Source of the DNA: Micromonospora sp. NBRC 110009
GTDB taxonomy: Bacteria > Actinomycetota > Actinomycetes > Mycobacteriales > Micromonosporaceae
Length of the DNA: 64,000 bases
Assembly (NCBI RefSeq): GCF_030518795.1
Contig: NZ_CP130427.1
Span: 992,001 to 1,056,000 of the forward strand
Direction of reading: 5' to 3'
The notes under the pieces are model-generated. The model searched no databases. It was not told the DNA's origin and worked only from the letters and a program-made list of their open reading frames with translations. Shown here one piece after another: positions 38,639 to 48,495 of the stretch (the first letter of the stretch is position 1; each line of letters begins with the position of its first letter). Made by a program: the position numbers and the translations under genes.

Positions 38639-39220
38639 GTGAGCAACGCGTTGATCGTCGTGGACGTGCAGAACGACTTCTGCGAGGGCGGCTCCCTCGC
38701 GGTGACCGGCGGGGCCGGCGTGGCGGCCGGCATCTCCCGGCTGCTCGCCGCCGAGCCGGACCGGTGGGACCACGTGGTGGCGACGAAGGACTACCACATC
38801 GACCCGGGCGCGCACTTCGGCGATCCGCCGGACTACGTCGAATGCTGGCCACGGCACTGCGTGGTGGGCACCGCCGGGTCCGAGTTCCACCCCGACCTGG
38901 AAACCGGGCGGGTGGAGGCGATCTTCCACAAGGGCGAGTACGCGGCCGCGTACTCCGGTTTCGAGGGGCACGCGGACGACGGCGAGTGCCTGGCCGACTG
39001 GCTGCGCCGGCATGACGTCGACCGGGTCGACGTGGTCGGGATCGCCACCGACCACTGCGTCCGGGCCACCGCCCTGGACGCGGCCAAGGAGGGCTTCCGC
39101 ACCACGGTGCTGCTCGACCACACCGCCGCCGTGGCGCCGGAGACGCTGGACGTGGCGCTGCGGGCGATGGACGGTGCCGGCGTCGCCATGGTGGGCGCGG
39201 CTGTGATCAGGACCGCTTGA
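38639..39220 (+). CDS. pncA: Nicotinamidase
   Basis: Converts nicotinamide to nicotinate and ammonia, feeding PncB. 193 residues, isochorismatase-like fold. The catalytic triad is Asp9 (IVVDVQNDF), Lys98 (FHKGE) and Cys140 (GIATDHCVRAT); the metal ligands are Asp51, His53, His59 and His73. These positions agree with the M. tuberculosis enzyme. The start is GTG 38639 with GAGGAGGGG 7-15 bases upstream. It is co-transcribed with pncB. Confidence 0.96.
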   Translation: MSNALIVVDVQNDFCEGGSLAVTGGAGVAAGISRLLAAEPDRWDHVVATKDYHIDPGAHFGDPPDYVECWPRHCVVGTAGSEFHPDLETGRVEAIFHKGEYAAAYSGFEGHADDGECLADWLRRHDVDRVDVVGIATDHCVRATALDAAKEGFRTTVLLDHTAAVAPETLDVALRAMDGAGVAMVGAAVIRTA

Positions 39221-39284
39221 CCAGGTAATTGCTTGCGGCTGTCGTACCCCCGGTCAAGGATGTCCGCCGGAGGTACGGACCGTC

Positions 39285-40499
39285 GTGAACTTGAAGCCTT
39301 ACCGGGAGGCGCTCGCCCTGCCCGGTCTCCGGTCGTTGCTGCTGGTGTCGGTGCTGGCCCGCATGCCGCTGACCGCGACCGGGGTGACGCTCACCTTCCA
39401 CGTCGTGCTCGACCTCGGCCGTGGCTACGGCGCGGCCGGTCTGGTCGGGGCCGCCTCCACCGTCGGCGCCGCGCTCGGCTCCCCGCTGCTCGGGCGGCTG
39501 GTCGACCGGCGGGGGCTCCGCCCGGTGCTGCTGGTGACCACGGTCGCCGAGGGCGTCTTCTGGGCCAGCGCGCCGGCCCTGTCCTACCCGGTGCTGCTGC
39601 CGGCCGCGTTCCTGGCCGGGCTGCTCGCCCTGCCGGTCTTCTCGGTGGTCCGCCAGTCGGTCGCCGCGCTGGTGCCGGCCGAACGGCGCCGCCCGGCCTA
39701 CGCGCTCGACTCGATGTCGGTGGAGCTGTCGTTCATGGTCGGCCCGGCGCTGGCCGTGGCCCTGTCCACCGCCATCAGCCCGCGGATCACCATGTGGGCG
39801 GTGGGCGCCGGCATCGTGGCCTCCGGGATCGGGTTCTGGTTGCTCGACCCGCCCACCCGCAGTGCCGACGAGCCGGTCGGCCCGCACCGCAAGGTGCCCC
39901 GCCGGGAGTGGCTCACGCCCCGGCTGCTCGCCGTACTGGCGGTCAGCCTGGCCGCCACCCTGGTGCTCGGCGGCACCGACGTCGCGGTGGTGGCCGTGCT
40001 GCGGGCCGGCGGCGAGGTCGGCTGGACCGGCGTCGTGCTGGCCGCGTGGGCGGTGGCGTCGCTGGTGGGTGGCTTCGCGTACGGGGCGGTGACCCGCTCC
40101 CTCTCCCCGCTTGCCCTGATGGCGGCGCTCAGCCTCACCACCATCCCGGTCGGGTTGGGCGGGGCGCACTGGTGGTTGCTCTGCCTGGCACTCGTGCCGA
40201 CCGGCGCGCTCTGCGCGCCCACCATCGCCTCGACCGCGGACGCGGTGAGCCGGCTCGCCCCGGCCGGCGTACGCGGTGAGGCGATGGGCCTGCACGGCTC
40301 CGCCGTCACCGTCGGCATCGCTCTCGGCGCGCCGCTGGCCGGCGCGGTGATCGACGCCTCGGCCCCGCTCTGGGGCTTCGCGGTCACCGGCGCGATCGGT
40401 GTCCTGGTGGCCCTGGCGGTGCTCCCCGTCGAGCTCCGCCACCGCCGCCAGCCCGTCACCGCCACCCCGGAACCCGACCTGGCCCCCGCCACCCTCTGA
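39285..40499 (+). CDS. Major facilitator superfamily transporter
   Basis: A 404-residue membrane protein with 12 predicted helices, of the drug/metabolite exporter type. Helix 2-3 loop GRLVDRRGLRPVLLVT matches the MFS motif A (GxLaDrxGrkxxl). The N-terminus is short (NLKPYREALALPGLRSLLLVSVLARMP). GGAGG lies 11 bases before the GTG start. The substrate cannot be predicted. It may follow the pncBA transcript (64-base gap), but no functional link is evident. Confidence 0.87.
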   Translation: MNLKPYREALALPGLRSLLLVSVLARMPLTATGVTLTFHVVLDLGRGYGAAGLVGAASTVGAALGSPLLGRLVDRRGLRPVLLVTTVAEGVFWASAPALSYPVLLPAAFLAGLLALPVFSVVRQSVAALVPAERRRPAYALDSMSVELSFMVGPALAVALSTAISPRITMWAVGAGIVASGIGFWLLDPPTRSADEPVGPHRKVPRREWLTPRLLAVLAVSLAATLVLGGTDVAVVAVLRAGGEVGWTGVVLAAWAVASLVGGFAYGAVTRSLSPLALMAALSLTTIPVGLGGAHWWLLCLALVPTGALCAPTIASTADAVSRLAPAGVRGEAMGLHGSAVTVGIALGAPLAGAVIDASAPLWGFAVTGAIGVLVALAVLPVELRHRRQPVTATPEPDLAPATL

Positions 40500-40683
40500 C
40501 CCGCACCCAGCCCTGCCCGCCTGCCGCTTCCCTTCGGACGGCAGGCGGGCGCCGGGCGGCGGGCTTCACGATGACAACCTGCGGCAGTCGGGCGGCCAGC
40601 CCGCTCGCCGGGATCTCCAGCTCCCCACCTCCCCGCCCGAGGGTGCGGAGGCGTTGAGGGGATCACCGGCGAGGAGGAATGGC

Positions 40684-40719
40684 GACGGGCGCCGCACCCG
40701 GGTGGGTGCGGCGCCCGTC
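40684..40719. terminator. Strong hairpin terminator downstream of ctaD and the MFS gene
   Basis: A perfect 16-base stem (40684-40699 with 40704-40719) with a 4-base loop lies between the two convergent genes. It ends 18 bases from the ctaD stop. No U-tract is present. The rest of 40500-40736 shows nothing else. Confidence 0.8.
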
Positions 40720-40736
40720 GTCTGGTTCAGGCAGGG

Positions 40737-42494
40737 TCAGCGCTGGTCGAGGTTGCTGGCGGTGTCCTCCGTGTAGCTGGCGCCACCGTTGGCCTGGCTG
40801 GTGAGCGGCTTGGCGCCACCCTCCGGCGGGCCGGCCAGGGTCTGGCCGGCGGCCAGCTCCGGGAACTTGAGGTCGAACGCCGGCCGCTCGGAGCGGATCC
40901 GCGGCATCCGGTCGAAGTTCCGCAGCGGCGGCGGGCTGCTGGTGGCCCACTCGAGCGAGTTGCCGTGACCCCACGGGTCGTCGACCTCGACCACCGGACC
41001 GGCCTTGTACGACTTCCAGCAGTTCCAGATGAACGGCAGGGTCGAGATACCGGTGATGAACGCGCCGATCGTGGAGATCGTGTTCAGCGTGGTGAAGCCG
41101 TCGCCGGGCAGGTAGTCGGCGTACCGGCGGGGCATGCCCTCGGCGCCGAGCCAGTGCTGCACCAGGAAGGTGGTGTGGAAGCCGATCATGGTCAGCCAGA
41201 AGTGCACCTTGCCCAGCCGCTCGTCGAGCATCCGGCCGAACATCTTCGGGAACCAGAAGTAGATGCCCGCGAAGACGGCGAACACGATCGTGCCGAAGAG
41301 CACGTAGTGGAAGTGCGCCACCACGAAGTACGAGTCGGTGATGTGGAAGTCCAGCGGCGGGCTGGCCAGGATCACGCCGGTCAGACCACCGAAGAGGAAG
41401 GTCACCAGGAAGCCGATCGCCCAGAGCATCGGCGTCTCGAAGGTGATCTGGCCCCGCCACATGGTGCCGATCCAGTTGAAGAACTTCATGCCGGTCGGCA
41501 CGGCGATCAGGTAGCTGAGGAAGCTGAAGAACGGCAGCAGCACCTGGCCGGTGGCGAACATGTGGTGCGCCCAGACGCTCATCGACAGGGCGGCGATCGA
41601 GATGGTGGCGGCGACCAGGCCCTTGTAGCCGAAGATCGGCTTCCGGGAGAAGACCGGGATGATCTCGCTGATGATGCCGAAGAACGGCAGCGCCACGATG
41701 TAGACCTCGGGGTGCCCGAAGAACCAGAACAGGTGCTGCCAGAGCATCGGCCCGCCGGTAGCCGGGTCGTACACGTGGGCACCGATCAGGCGGTCTGCGG
41801 CGAGCGCGAACAGCGCGGCGGCCAGCAGCGGGAAGACCAGGATCGCCAGCAGGCTGGTGACCAGCATGTTCCAGGTGAAGATCGGCATCCGGAACATGGT
41901 CATGCCGGGGGCGCGCAGGGTCAGGATCGTGGTGATCAGGTTGACCGCGCCGAGGATGGTGCCCAGACCGGAGATGGCCAGGCCGACGACCCACATGTTG
42001 GCGCCGACGCCCGGCGAGTGCTCGGCCGTGCTCAGCGGGGTGTACGCCGTCCAGCCGAAGTCGGCGGCGCCACCGGGGCTGATGAAGCCGGCCACGGCGA
42101 TGGTGCCGCCGAAGAGGTACAGCCAGTAGGCGAAGGCGTTGAGCCGGGGGAACGACACGTCGGGCGCGCCGATCTGCAGCGGCACCACGTAGTTCGCGAA
42201 GGCGAACACGATCGGCGTCGCGAAGAACAGCAGCATGATCGTGCCGTGCATGGTGAAGAGCTGGTTGTACTGCTCGGGCGACAGGAACTGCAGGCCCGGC
42301 CGCGCCAGCTCGGCGCGCATGATCAGCGCCATCAGGCCGCCGATCATGAAGAACGCGAACGCGGTGACCATGTACATGATCCCGATCTGCTTCGCGTCCG
42401 TGGTGCGCAGCAGCCGCGCGATGGCCGACCCCTTGACCGGCTCGCGGACCGGCCAGGGCCGGGTCACGACCGGCTTGGGTGCGACGGTGGTCAC
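40737..42494 (-). CDS. ctaD: Cytochrome c oxidase subunit I (aa3 type)
   Basis: Catalytic subunit of the terminal oxidase: reduces O2 to water and pumps protons in the cytoplasmic membrane. 585 residues with 12 or more helices. Key ligands are visible: [12 protein letters not shown] (heme a His), [11 protein letters not shown] (CuB His and the Tyr crosslink partner), WAHHMF (two CuB His), and [12 protein letters not shown] (heme a3 and a His). The start is GTG 42494, with GGAGG 7 bases upstream. It is a lone copy away from other oxidase genes; the window has no ctaC or ctaE. Confidence 0.95.
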   Translation of the reverse strand: MTTVAPKPVVTRPWPVREPVKGSAIARLLRTTDAKQIGIMYMVTAFAFFMIGGLMALIMRAELARPGLQFLSPEQYNQLFTMHGTIMLLFFATPIVFAFANYVVPLQIGAPDVSFPRLNAFAYWLYLFGGTIAVAGFISPGGAADFGWTAYTPLSTAEHSPGVGANMWVVGLAISGLGTILGAVNLITTILTLRAPGMTMFRMPIFTWNMLVTSLLAILVFPLLAAALFALAADRLIGAHVYDPATGGPMLWQHLFWFFGHPEVYIVALPFFGIISEIIPVFSRKPIFGYKGLVAATISIAALSMSVWAHHMFATGQVLLPFFSFLSYLIAVPTGMKFFNWIGTMWRGQITFETPMLWAIGFLVTFLFGGLTGVILASPPLDFHITDSYFVVAHFHYVLFGTIVFAVFAGIYFWFPKMFGRMLDERLGKVHFWLTMIGFHTTFLVQHWLGAEGMPRRYADYLPGDGFTTLNTISTIGAFITGISTLPFIWNCWKSYKAGPVVEVDDPWGHGNSLEWATSSPPPLRNFDRMPRIRSERPAFDLKFPELAAGQTLAGPPEGGAKPLTSQANGGASYTEDTASNLDQR

Positions 42495-42634
42495 GAGTGG
42501 CCTCCGGTTCTCGGTTGTGTCGCTCGGCACGCGCTGGTCATCTGCGCAGCCGTCATCCGCAAGGAGGATAGTCCCCGGTAGGTGGGGGCGCCGCGTGGGG
42601 TGGGCGGCTACGATCTTCCGCCTTGCCCCGCCGG

Positions 42635-43741
42635 TCAGAGCGGGCCGACCAGCAACCGGTAGTGCTCCTGGAAGATCCGTCCGCCCCGTCCGCGCAGCAG
42701 CGGGTCGCGCAGCGGCGGCGGCACGTCGCGGGTCCGGTTGCGGTCCCGGGTCCGGTCCCGCACCCATCGGGTACGCGGCCGCCGGCGGCTCTCGTACGCG
42801 ATCAGCGCGGCGTCCACGCTGCTGGTGGCCGTGAGCGACTCGGCGAGCACCACGGCGTCCTCCAGCGCCATGGCGGCGCCCTGGGAGAGGGTCGGCGCGG
42901 TGGCGTGGGCCGCGTCACCGACGAGCAGAACGCGGCCGTGGAACCAGCGCCCCAGCTCCACCTCGTCGGTGACGCCCACGTGCACACTCTCGAGGCAGTC
43001 GAGGACGTCCGGCACCGGTCCGCCGTAGCCGCCGAAGAGGTCGCGCAGCCGGGCCAGCGGGTCGGCGGGCGGCGTGCCGCCGGTCTCATCGGCGTAGCAG
43101 TGCAGCCGGCCGGCCCCGATCGGCACGACCAGGAAGCCGGCCCGCTGCCCGAGCAGAGCCGTCCACTCGGTGACCGGCGGGCCGTGCCGGATCACGCTCC
43201 GGTAGACGACCTGGCCGGTGGGGCGGGGCGGGCCGCCGAGGGCGGCAAGGGTACGGATCGACGAGCGTGGGCCGTCCGCGCCGATCACGAGGTCGTACTC
43301 GGTGGTCGTGCCGTCGGCGAAGGTGACTCCCACAGCGCCCGGCAGTTGGTCGATGGTGCGTACCTCGGCGCCGTGCCGCACCGCCCCGCCGGCACCGGTG
43401 AGCAGTACCCGGTGCAGCTCGGCGCGAAGCAGCGCCCGGCACTCGCCGACGCCGCCCCAGAGCGCGTGGAGGTCGAGCTCGCAGAGCGTCGCCCCGGTGG
43501 CGTCGAGGAACCGCTGGCGGTGGATGACCTGGCCCAGGGGCCGGACCGGCCCGTCGAGATCCAGCCGGCGCAACGCCCGGGCGGCGTTGCCGGGCAGGTA
43601 GAGGCCCATGTCATGGAGCTCGCCCGCGGGCAGCTTCTCGGTCACGTCGGGACGGAACCCCGCCAGGCGCAGCGCCCGGGCCACGGCGAGACCGGCGATG
43701 CCCGCGCCGACGACGAGGATGCGCACGGGGGAGCCACCCAT
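42635..43741 (-). CDS. FAD-dependent monooxygenase (PHBH-fold)
   Basis: Class A flavoprotein of 368 residues. The ADP-binding loop is [21 protein letters not shown] (GxGxxG at about 11-16), the second signature is [13 protein letters not shown], and [31 protein letters not shown] is the FAD ribityl motif. These are typical of aromatic hydroxylases and tetracycline-inactivating relatives. The C-terminal tail is arginine rich ([12 protein letters not shown]). The neighbourhood does not show the substrate. The gene may be followed by its own terminator, but none was found. Confidence 0.85.
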   Translation of the reverse strand: MGGSPVRILVVGAGIAGLAVARALRLAGFRPDVTEKLPAGELHDMGLYLPGNAARALRRLDLDGPVRPLGQVIHRQRFLDATGATLCELDLHALWGGVGECRALLRAELHRVLLTGAGGAVRHGAEVRTIDQLPGAVGVTFADGTTTEYDLVIGADGPRSSIRTLAALGGPPRPTGQVVYRSVIRHGPPVTEWTALLGQRAGFLVVPIGAGRLHCYADETGGTPPADPLARLRDLFGGYGGPVPDVLDCLESVHVGVTDEVELGRWFHGRVLLVGDAAHATAPTLSQGAAMALEDAVVLAESLTATSSVDAALIAYESRRRPRTRWVRDRTRDRNRTRDVPPPLRDPLLRGRGGRIFQEHYRLLVGPL

Positions 43742-44031
43742 CGTGGTGTACGCCTCCGGAGGGGTTCGGAACGCGTTGGAGGCAAGACACTACTCGCCGC
43801 AATCGGTGCACGGTAGATCCCATCGGCCCTGGCGCGGCGGTCCGTCGGTGTGCCGGGCCGATCCCACAGGCGGGAGTCCCGCACCGGCCGGAGGACGCCG
43901 AACGGCGGGTCGGGCAGCGCCGACGCCCGGAACGGCTTCCGGAGCCGCGACCGGCGGACGACAGCACGGAGGGGCGAACTGCCCGGTCGAACTCGACCGG
44001 CACCGTTGCCCGCTCCCCTCCCCCGTCCCGG
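43742..44031. other. Intergenic region without recognisable gene
   Basis: A 290-base stretch upstream of the monooxygenase start and downstream of the aldo/keto reductase end. It has open frames on both strands, but their residue makeup is that of random GC-rich DNA. It must hold the promoter of the monooxygenase; no box stands out. Confidence 0.4.
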
Positions 44032-44814
44032 TCAGCCGCCGAGGGCGTCGATGTCGCGCATCTCCTCGGCGGTGAGCGAGAAGCGGAAGACGTCGGCGTT
44101 GGCCCGGATCCGGTCCGGGGTGACCGACTTGGGGATGACCACGATCTCGTGGTCGATGTGCCAGCGGAGCACCACCTGCGCCGGCGAGACGTCGTGCGCC
44201 TGCGCGATGCGGACCAGCACCGGATCCGACAGGTCGGTGGTCTTGAAGGGGCTGTAACCCTCCAGCACCACGCCCCGGTCCCGGTGCGCGGCGTGCACCT
44301 GGCGGTCGTACAGGGCGGGGCCCCAGCGGATCTGGTTGACCGCCGGGTTCTCCTCGGTGGCCTGAATCAGCTCGTCGAGCTGGGGGATCGAGTAGTTGCT
44401 CACCCCGACGGCCCGGGCCATGCCCTCGTCGCGGGCGGCGAGCAGTTCGCGCCAGGCCGGGATGCGGTCGGCCGGCGACGACGGCGGCCAGTGGATCAGC
44501 CAGAGGTCGACGTAGTCGGTCTCCAGGGCGGCCAGGCTCGCCTCGATGGTCTCCCGCTCCCGGCCCACCCGTTCGGGCGGCAGCTTCGTGGTGATGAAGA
44601 CGTCCTCGCGGCGCAGGTCGCTCTCCTGTACCGCCCGGCCGACCTCCTTCTCGTTGCCGTACATGGTGGCGGTGTCGATGTGCCGGTAGCCGGCGTCCAG
44701 GGCGGCGAGCACGGCGTCGTACCCGGACGCGCCGGTGGCCTGCCAGGTGCCGAAGCCGAGCAGCGGCATCCGGACTTCGCCGGGAAGCAGGACGGTGGGC
44801 TGGTCGAGGTCCAT
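44032..44814 (-). CDS. Aldo/keto reductase
   Basis: NADPH-dependent oxidoreductase of 260 residues in the AKR TIM-barrel family, close to the 2,5-diketo-gluconate reductase type. The catalytic tetrad is in DTATMYGNEKEVG (Asp, Tyr), ITTKLPP (Lys) and LWLIHWPP (His). AVGVSNYSIPQLDEL, PVNQIRWGP-like (NPAVNQIRW) and IPKSVTPDRIRAN are the cofactor loops. ATG 44814 is chosen for family length. It is divergent from the LigD-like gene. The natural substrate is unknown. Confidence 0.92.
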   Translation of the reverse strand: MDLDQPTVLLPGEVRMPLLGFGTWQATGASGYDAVLAALDAGYRHIDTATMYGNEKEVGRAVQESDLRREDVFITTKLPPERVGRERETIEASLAALETDYVDLWLIHWPPSSPADRIPAWRELLAARDEGMARAVGVSNYSIPQLDELIQATEENPAVNQIRWGPALYDRQVHAAHRDRGVVLEGYSPFKTTDLSDPVLVRIAQAHDVSPAQVVLRWHIDHEIVVIPKSVTPDRIRANADVFRFSLTAEEMRDIDALGG

Positions 44815-44931
44815 ACCCACGCTTCTACCCGTGATCGGCGTCCCCATGCCGGCGACCCGCCGGAGCGCAGCGAAACGGACAGAAGTGGCAGGAACCGGGC
44901 GATCGTCCGGGGCGTACCGCAGAATGCGGGG

Positions 44932-45966
44932 GTGGCTGACCGGCTGGAGGAGTACCGGCGGAAGCGGGACGCGGCGCGTACCCCCGAGCCGGTGCCGGAG
45001 CGGGCCCCGGAGCGGAAGCGGACCGCCCGGCGCAAGCCCCGCTTCGTCATCCAGCAGCACCACGCCCGCAGCCTGCACTGGGACCTGCGCCTGGAGCACG
45101 ACGGCGTGCTGGCCTCCTGGGCGGTGCCCCGCGGGCTGCCCCGCGACCCCGGGCACAACCACCTCGCCGTGCACACCGAGGACCACCCGATGGAATACCT
45201 CACCTTCCACGGCGAGATCCCGGCCGGCGAGTACGGCGGCGGGAAGATGACCATCCACGACACCGGGACGTACCGCGCGGAGAAGTGGCGCGACGACGAG
45301 GTGATCGTGGTGCTCGACGGGAAGCGGACCACGGGCCGGTACGTGCTCTTCGCCACCGGCGGCCGGGGCCGGGACTGGATGGTCCGCCGCACCGACCCCG
45401 CCCCGGAGGGCTGGACGCCGATGCCGGAGCTGGTCCGCCCGATGCGGGCCACCCCGGCGAAGCGGCTGCCGGAGGACGAGCCCGACTGGGGGTACGAGCT
45501 GCGCTGGGCCGGGGTGCGGGCGACGGCGTACGTCTCGGGCGGCCGGCTGCGGCTGCTCGACGAGTCGGGCGAGGAGATCACCGGGGCGTACCCGTGGCTG
45601 CGCGCGATGGCCGAGGCGCTGGCCCCCACCGAGACGGTGCTGGACGGCGTGCTGGTCCGGATCGACCCGGGCGGGCGGGTCAAGGCGCCGACCAAGCGGG
45701 ACGGGCAGTTCCTCGCCGTGGACCTGCTCTGGTTGGAGGGCGTGGCCAGCCTCGACCTGCCGTACGGGCAGCGCCGGGAGCTGCTCGACGGTCTGGCGCT
45801 GACCGGCCCGCACTGGCAGACTCCGCCCTGGTTCCCGGGCGTCGGCGCGGATGCCCTGCGGACCGCCCGTGAACAGGGGCTCCCGGGAGTGGTGGCGAAG
45901 CGCCTCGACTCCCCGTACGAGCCGGGTCGGCGCAGCCGGCACTGGCTGAGCATCGACACGAGCTGA
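44932..45966 (+). CDS. LigD-like 3'-phosphoesterase fused to an inactive ATP-ligase domain
   Basis: A 344-residue protein with two parts of the NHEJ enzyme LigD. Residues about 38-150 are the phosphoesterase domain: FVIQQHHARSLHWDLRLEHDG, SWAVPRGLP, HTEDHPMEYLTFHGEIPAGEYGGG, with the expected His, Asp and Arg residues that clean 3' ends. Residues about 175-344 match the ligase domain, but the nucleotidyl lysine (EVKWDG in LigD) is Arg in YELRWAGVR and the acidic DGE motif is VLDGVLV. The end VAKRLDSPYEPGRRSRHW is intact. So it probably repairs 3' ends and only binds DNA with the second domain. GTG 44932 is the start; CAGAAT lies 6 bases upstream. Confidence 0.85.
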   Translation: MADRLEEYRRKRDAARTPEPVPERAPERKRTARRKPRFVIQQHHARSLHWDLRLEHDGVLASWAVPRGLPRDPGHNHLAVHTEDHPMEYLTFHGEIPAGEYGGGKMTIHDTGTYRAEKWRDDEVIVVLDGKRTTGRYVLFATGGRGRDWMVRRTDPAPEGWTPMPELVRPMRATPAKRLPEDEPDWGYELRWAGVRATAYVSGGRLRLLDESGEEITGAYPWLRAMAEALAPTETVLDGVLVRIDPGGRVKAPTKRDGQFLAVDLLWLEGVASLDLPYGQRRELLDGLALTGPHWQTPPWFPGVGADALRTAREQGLPGVVAKRLDSPYEPGRRSRHWLSIDTS

Positions 45967-45974
45967 GGATCACC

Positions 45975-47162
45975 GTGCACCTGACGCACCTGGAATGCCC
46001 GCGCTGCGGCCGGGAGCATCCGGCGGACAAGTTGCAGAATCTGTGCGAGTGCGGGTCGCCGCTGCTGGCCCGCTACGACCTGGCCGCGGTGGCCGCGTCG
46101 GTGAGCCCCGAGCAGTTCGGCCTCCGCCCGGCGGACCTGTGGCGCTATCGGGAGCTGCTGCCGGTGGCCGATCCCCGCTTCGTGACCACGCTGGGCGAGG
46201 GCTGGACGCCGCTGCTGCGCGCCCCCGCGTACGGACACGAGATCGGGATCCCGGACCTGATCGTGAAGGACGAGGGGCTGACCCCGACCGGGTCGTTCAA
46301 GGCCCGGGGCGCGGCGGTCGGGGTGAGCCGGGCCCGGGAGCTGGGCGTCGAGCGGATCGCCATGCCGACCAACGGCAACGCCGGGGCGGCCTGGGCGACG
46401 TACGCGGCCCGGGCCGGGATGGGCGCGACGATCGCCATGCCGCTCGACGCGCCGACCATCTGCCGGCGGGAGTGCGTGGCGGCCGGGGCCGACCTGCGGC
46501 TGGTGGACGGCCTGATCAGCGACGCCGGCCGCTGGGTGGCCCGGCTGGTCGCCGAGTCGGGCGGGCGGGTGTTCGACGCCGGCACGCTGCGCGAGCCGTA
46601 CCGCCTGGAGGGCAAGAAGACCATGGGGTACGAGATCGTCGAGCAGCTCGGCTGGCAGGTGCCCGACGTGATCATCTATCCGACCGGCGGCGGGGTCGGG
46701 CTGATCGGCATCCACAAGGCCCTGCACGAGCTGCGCGAGCTGGGCTGGGTGGAGGACCGGCTGCCGAGGCTGGTGGCGGTGCAGTCCACCGGCTGCGCGC
46801 CGGTGGTGCGGGCGTTCGGGGCCGGGGAGTCGCGGGTGACCCCGTGGCCGGACGCGCACACGATCGCCTTCGGGATCACCGTGCCGGCTCCGCTCGGCGA
46901 CGAGCTGATCCTGACCGCGCTGCGGGAGAGCGGCGGCACCGCGATCGCGGTCGACGACGCGGAGATCCTCGTCGACCTGCGGGACTTCGCCGCCCGGGAG
47001 GGGTTGCTGCTCTGCCCGGAGGGGGCGGCCTGCCTGACCGCCGCCCGGCACCTGCGCGCCGGCGGCTGGATCCGGGCCGGTGAACGGGTGGTGGTGCTGA
47101 ACACCGGCGCCGGCCTCAAGTACCCGGAGACGGTGGACGTCTCCGGCGTGCCGATGGCATGA
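45975..47162 (+). CDS. Threonine synthase-like PLP enzyme with N-terminal zinc ribbon
   Basis: A 395-residue fold-type II PLP enzyme. The N-terminus LECPRCGREHPADKLQNLCECG carries Cys8, Cys11, Cys24 and Cys26, a zinc-ribbon often found on this threonine synthase subgroup. LTPTGSFKARGAA holds the PLP lysine, PTNGNAGAAWATY the phosphate/substrate loop and YPTGGGVGLIG the phosphate pocket. It may convert O-phosphohomoserine to threonine, but actinobacteria usually have a main thrC with hom and thrB, so this may be a paralogue with another substrate. GTG 45975 follows the previous gene by 8 bases, and it overlaps the next by 4 bases. Confidence 0.85.
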   Translation: MHLTHLECPRCGREHPADKLQNLCECGSPLLARYDLAAVAASVSPEQFGLRPADLWRYRELLPVADPRFVTTLGEGWTPLLRAPAYGHEIGIPDLIVKDEGLTPTGSFKARGAAVGVSRARELGVERIAMPTNGNAGAAWATYAARAGMGATIAMPLDAPTICRRECVAAGADLRLVDGLISDAGRWVARLVAESGGRVFDAGTLREPYRLEGKKTMGYEIVEQLGWQVPDVIIYPTGGGVGLIGIHKALHELRELGWVEDRLPRLVAVQSTGCAPVVRAFGAGESRVTPWPDAHTIAFGITVPAPLGDELILTALRESGGTAIAVDDAEILVDLRDFAAREGLLLCPEGAACLTAARHLRAGGWIRAGERVVVLNTGAGLKYPETVDVSGVPMA

Positions 47163-48097
47163 CCGGCCCCCGCGCGCCCCGGGCGCTCGAGACGCCGATG
47201 CACGAGGGCCAGCTCACGGTCGCCGCCGAGACGGTGCGGGAGCTGGTGGACGCGCAGTTCCCCGAGTGGCGGGGCCTGCCGGTGCGGCGCCTCGCCGCGC
47301 AGGGAACGGTGAATGCCATCTTCCGTCTCGGGGACCGACTCACGGCGCGGTTCCCCCTTCAGCCTCGCGAGGTCGACGCGGCGCGGCGCTGGCTGGACAG
47401 CGAGGCGGAGGCGGCTCGGGAACTGCTGGGCAGAACCCGGTTTCCCACCCCGGAGCCGGTCGCCGTCGGTGCACCGGGCGCCGGCTACCCGCTGCCGTGG
47501 TCGGTGCAGACGTGGCTACCCGGGGTGGTCGCCACCGACCAGGACCCCGGTGACTCGTTCGCGTTCGCGTCCGACCTGGCGGAGTTCGTCGCCGACGTGC
47601 GGGCCATCGACCCACGGGGACGCACCTTCGAGGGCGGGGGTCGCGGGGGCGAACTCCACCCGCACGACGGGTGGCTGGAGACCTGCTTCCAGCGCAGCGA
47701 GGCGCTGCTGGACGTCCCGCTGCTCCGGCGCATGTGGGCGGTCATGAGGGAACTGCCCCGCGGTGGGTCCCCGGACCGGATGACCCACGGTGACCTCATC
47801 CCGGGAAACGTCCTCGTCGCCGAGGGACGGCTCGCCGGGGTGCTCGACGTGGGCGGGCTGCGGGCCGCCGATCCGGCCCTCGACCTCGTCGGTGCCTGGC
47901 ACCTGCTGGAGAGCGGGCCGCGCCAGGCGCTTCGGCAGCAACTCGACTGCGACGATCTGGACTGGGAACGCGGCCGGGCGTGGGCCTTCGTGCAGGCGAT
48001 GGGGGTGGTCTGGTACTACCACCGGACCAACCCGGCCATGAGCCGGATGGGCCGGGTCACGCTCGCCCGCATCGTTGCCGACCCACCGGCGGCCTGA
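47159..48097 (+). CDS. Aminoglycoside phosphotransferase (APH)-family small-molecule kinase
   Basis: A 312-residue kinase-like protein. MTHGDLIPGNVLVAEGRLAG is the Brenner catalytic motif (HGDxxxxN), and VLDVGGLRAADPALDLVG follows as the metal motif (D in place of DFG/DxD). GTVNAIFRLGDRLTARFPL is the N-lobe. Such proteins phosphorylate antibiotics or, more often, small metabolites; nothing marks it as a true resistance gene. The ATG overlaps the threonine-synthase-like gene by 4 bases, so the two may share a pathway. Confidence 0.86.
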   Translation: MTGPRAPRALETPMHEGQLTVAAETVRELVDAQFPEWRGLPVRRLAAQGTVNAIFRLGDRLTARFPLQPREVDAARRWLDSEAEAARELLGRTRFPTPEPVAVGAPGAGYPLPWSVQTWLPGVVATDQDPGDSFAFASDLAEFVADVRAIDPRGRTFEGGGRGGELHPHDGWLETCFQRSEALLDVPLLRRMWAVMRELPRGGSPDRMTHGDLIPGNVLVAEGRLAGVLDVGGLRAADPALDLVGAWHLLESGPRQALRQQLDCDDLDWERGRAWAFVQAMGVVWYYHRTNPAMSRMGRVTLARIVADPPAA

Positions 48098-48102
48098 TCC
48101 GC

Positions 48103-48495
48103 TCAGGCGGTGGGCGGCTCGTCCTGGCCCGCCGCCTCCGCCGCGTCGGCCTCCTCCTTGGTGCGGTGCACCGCCTGGTCGGCATGCTCCGGTGGGCCGT
48201 AGACGGTGTAGAGCACCAGCGGGTTGGGGCCGGTGTTGACGAAGTTGTGCTTGGTGCCGGCCGGCACGACCACCAGGTCGCCGGAGACGACCTCCTTCTT
48301 CTCACCGGCCACCCGGGCCTCGCCCGTGCCGCTGACGAAGGTGAGGATCTGGTCGATGTCCTCGTGGACCTCCTCGCCGATCTCCCCGCCCGGCGGAATC
48401 GTCATGATCACCAACTGGGTGTGCTGCCCGGTCCAGAGCACCCGGCGGAAGTCCGGGCTCTTCTCGGCGACGGTCGCGATCGTGAAATGCTCCAT
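48103..48495 (-). CDS. Single-domain cupin protein
   Basis: A 130-residue beta-barrel protein of the cupin superfamily. Motif 1 is IPPGGEIGEEVHEDIDQILTFVSGTGEA, and motif 2 is GDLVVVPAGTKHNFVNTG. The metal set is His, an Asp or Glu, Gln and the second His. LYTVYGPPEHADQAVHRTKEEAD ends the barrel. The C-terminal tail is acidic. ATG 48495 is preferred; a longer reading frame upstream has poor composition. The role is unknown; dioxygenase, isomerase or binding functions are all possible. Confidence 0.85.
   Translation of the reverse strand: MEHFTIATVAEKSPDFRRVLWTGQHTQLVIMTIPPGGEIGEEVHEDIDQILTFVSGTGEARVAGEKKEVVSGDLVVVPAGTKHNFVNTGPNPLVLYTVYGPPEHADQAVHRTKEEADAAEAAGQDEPPTA

Noticed and set aside
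43611..44003. Short minus-strand frames between the monooxygenase and the aldo/keto reductase
   Set aside because: No ribosome site, no recognisable sequence and low-complexity composition.
45975..47162. Naming this gene thrC
   Set aside because: It belongs to the threonine-synthase-like group, but it lacks the hom-thrB neighbourhood and may act on another substrate.
47159..48097. Calling the APH-family gene an antibiotic-resistance gene
   Set aside because: Only the general kinase motifs are visible and nothing points to an antibiotic substrate.
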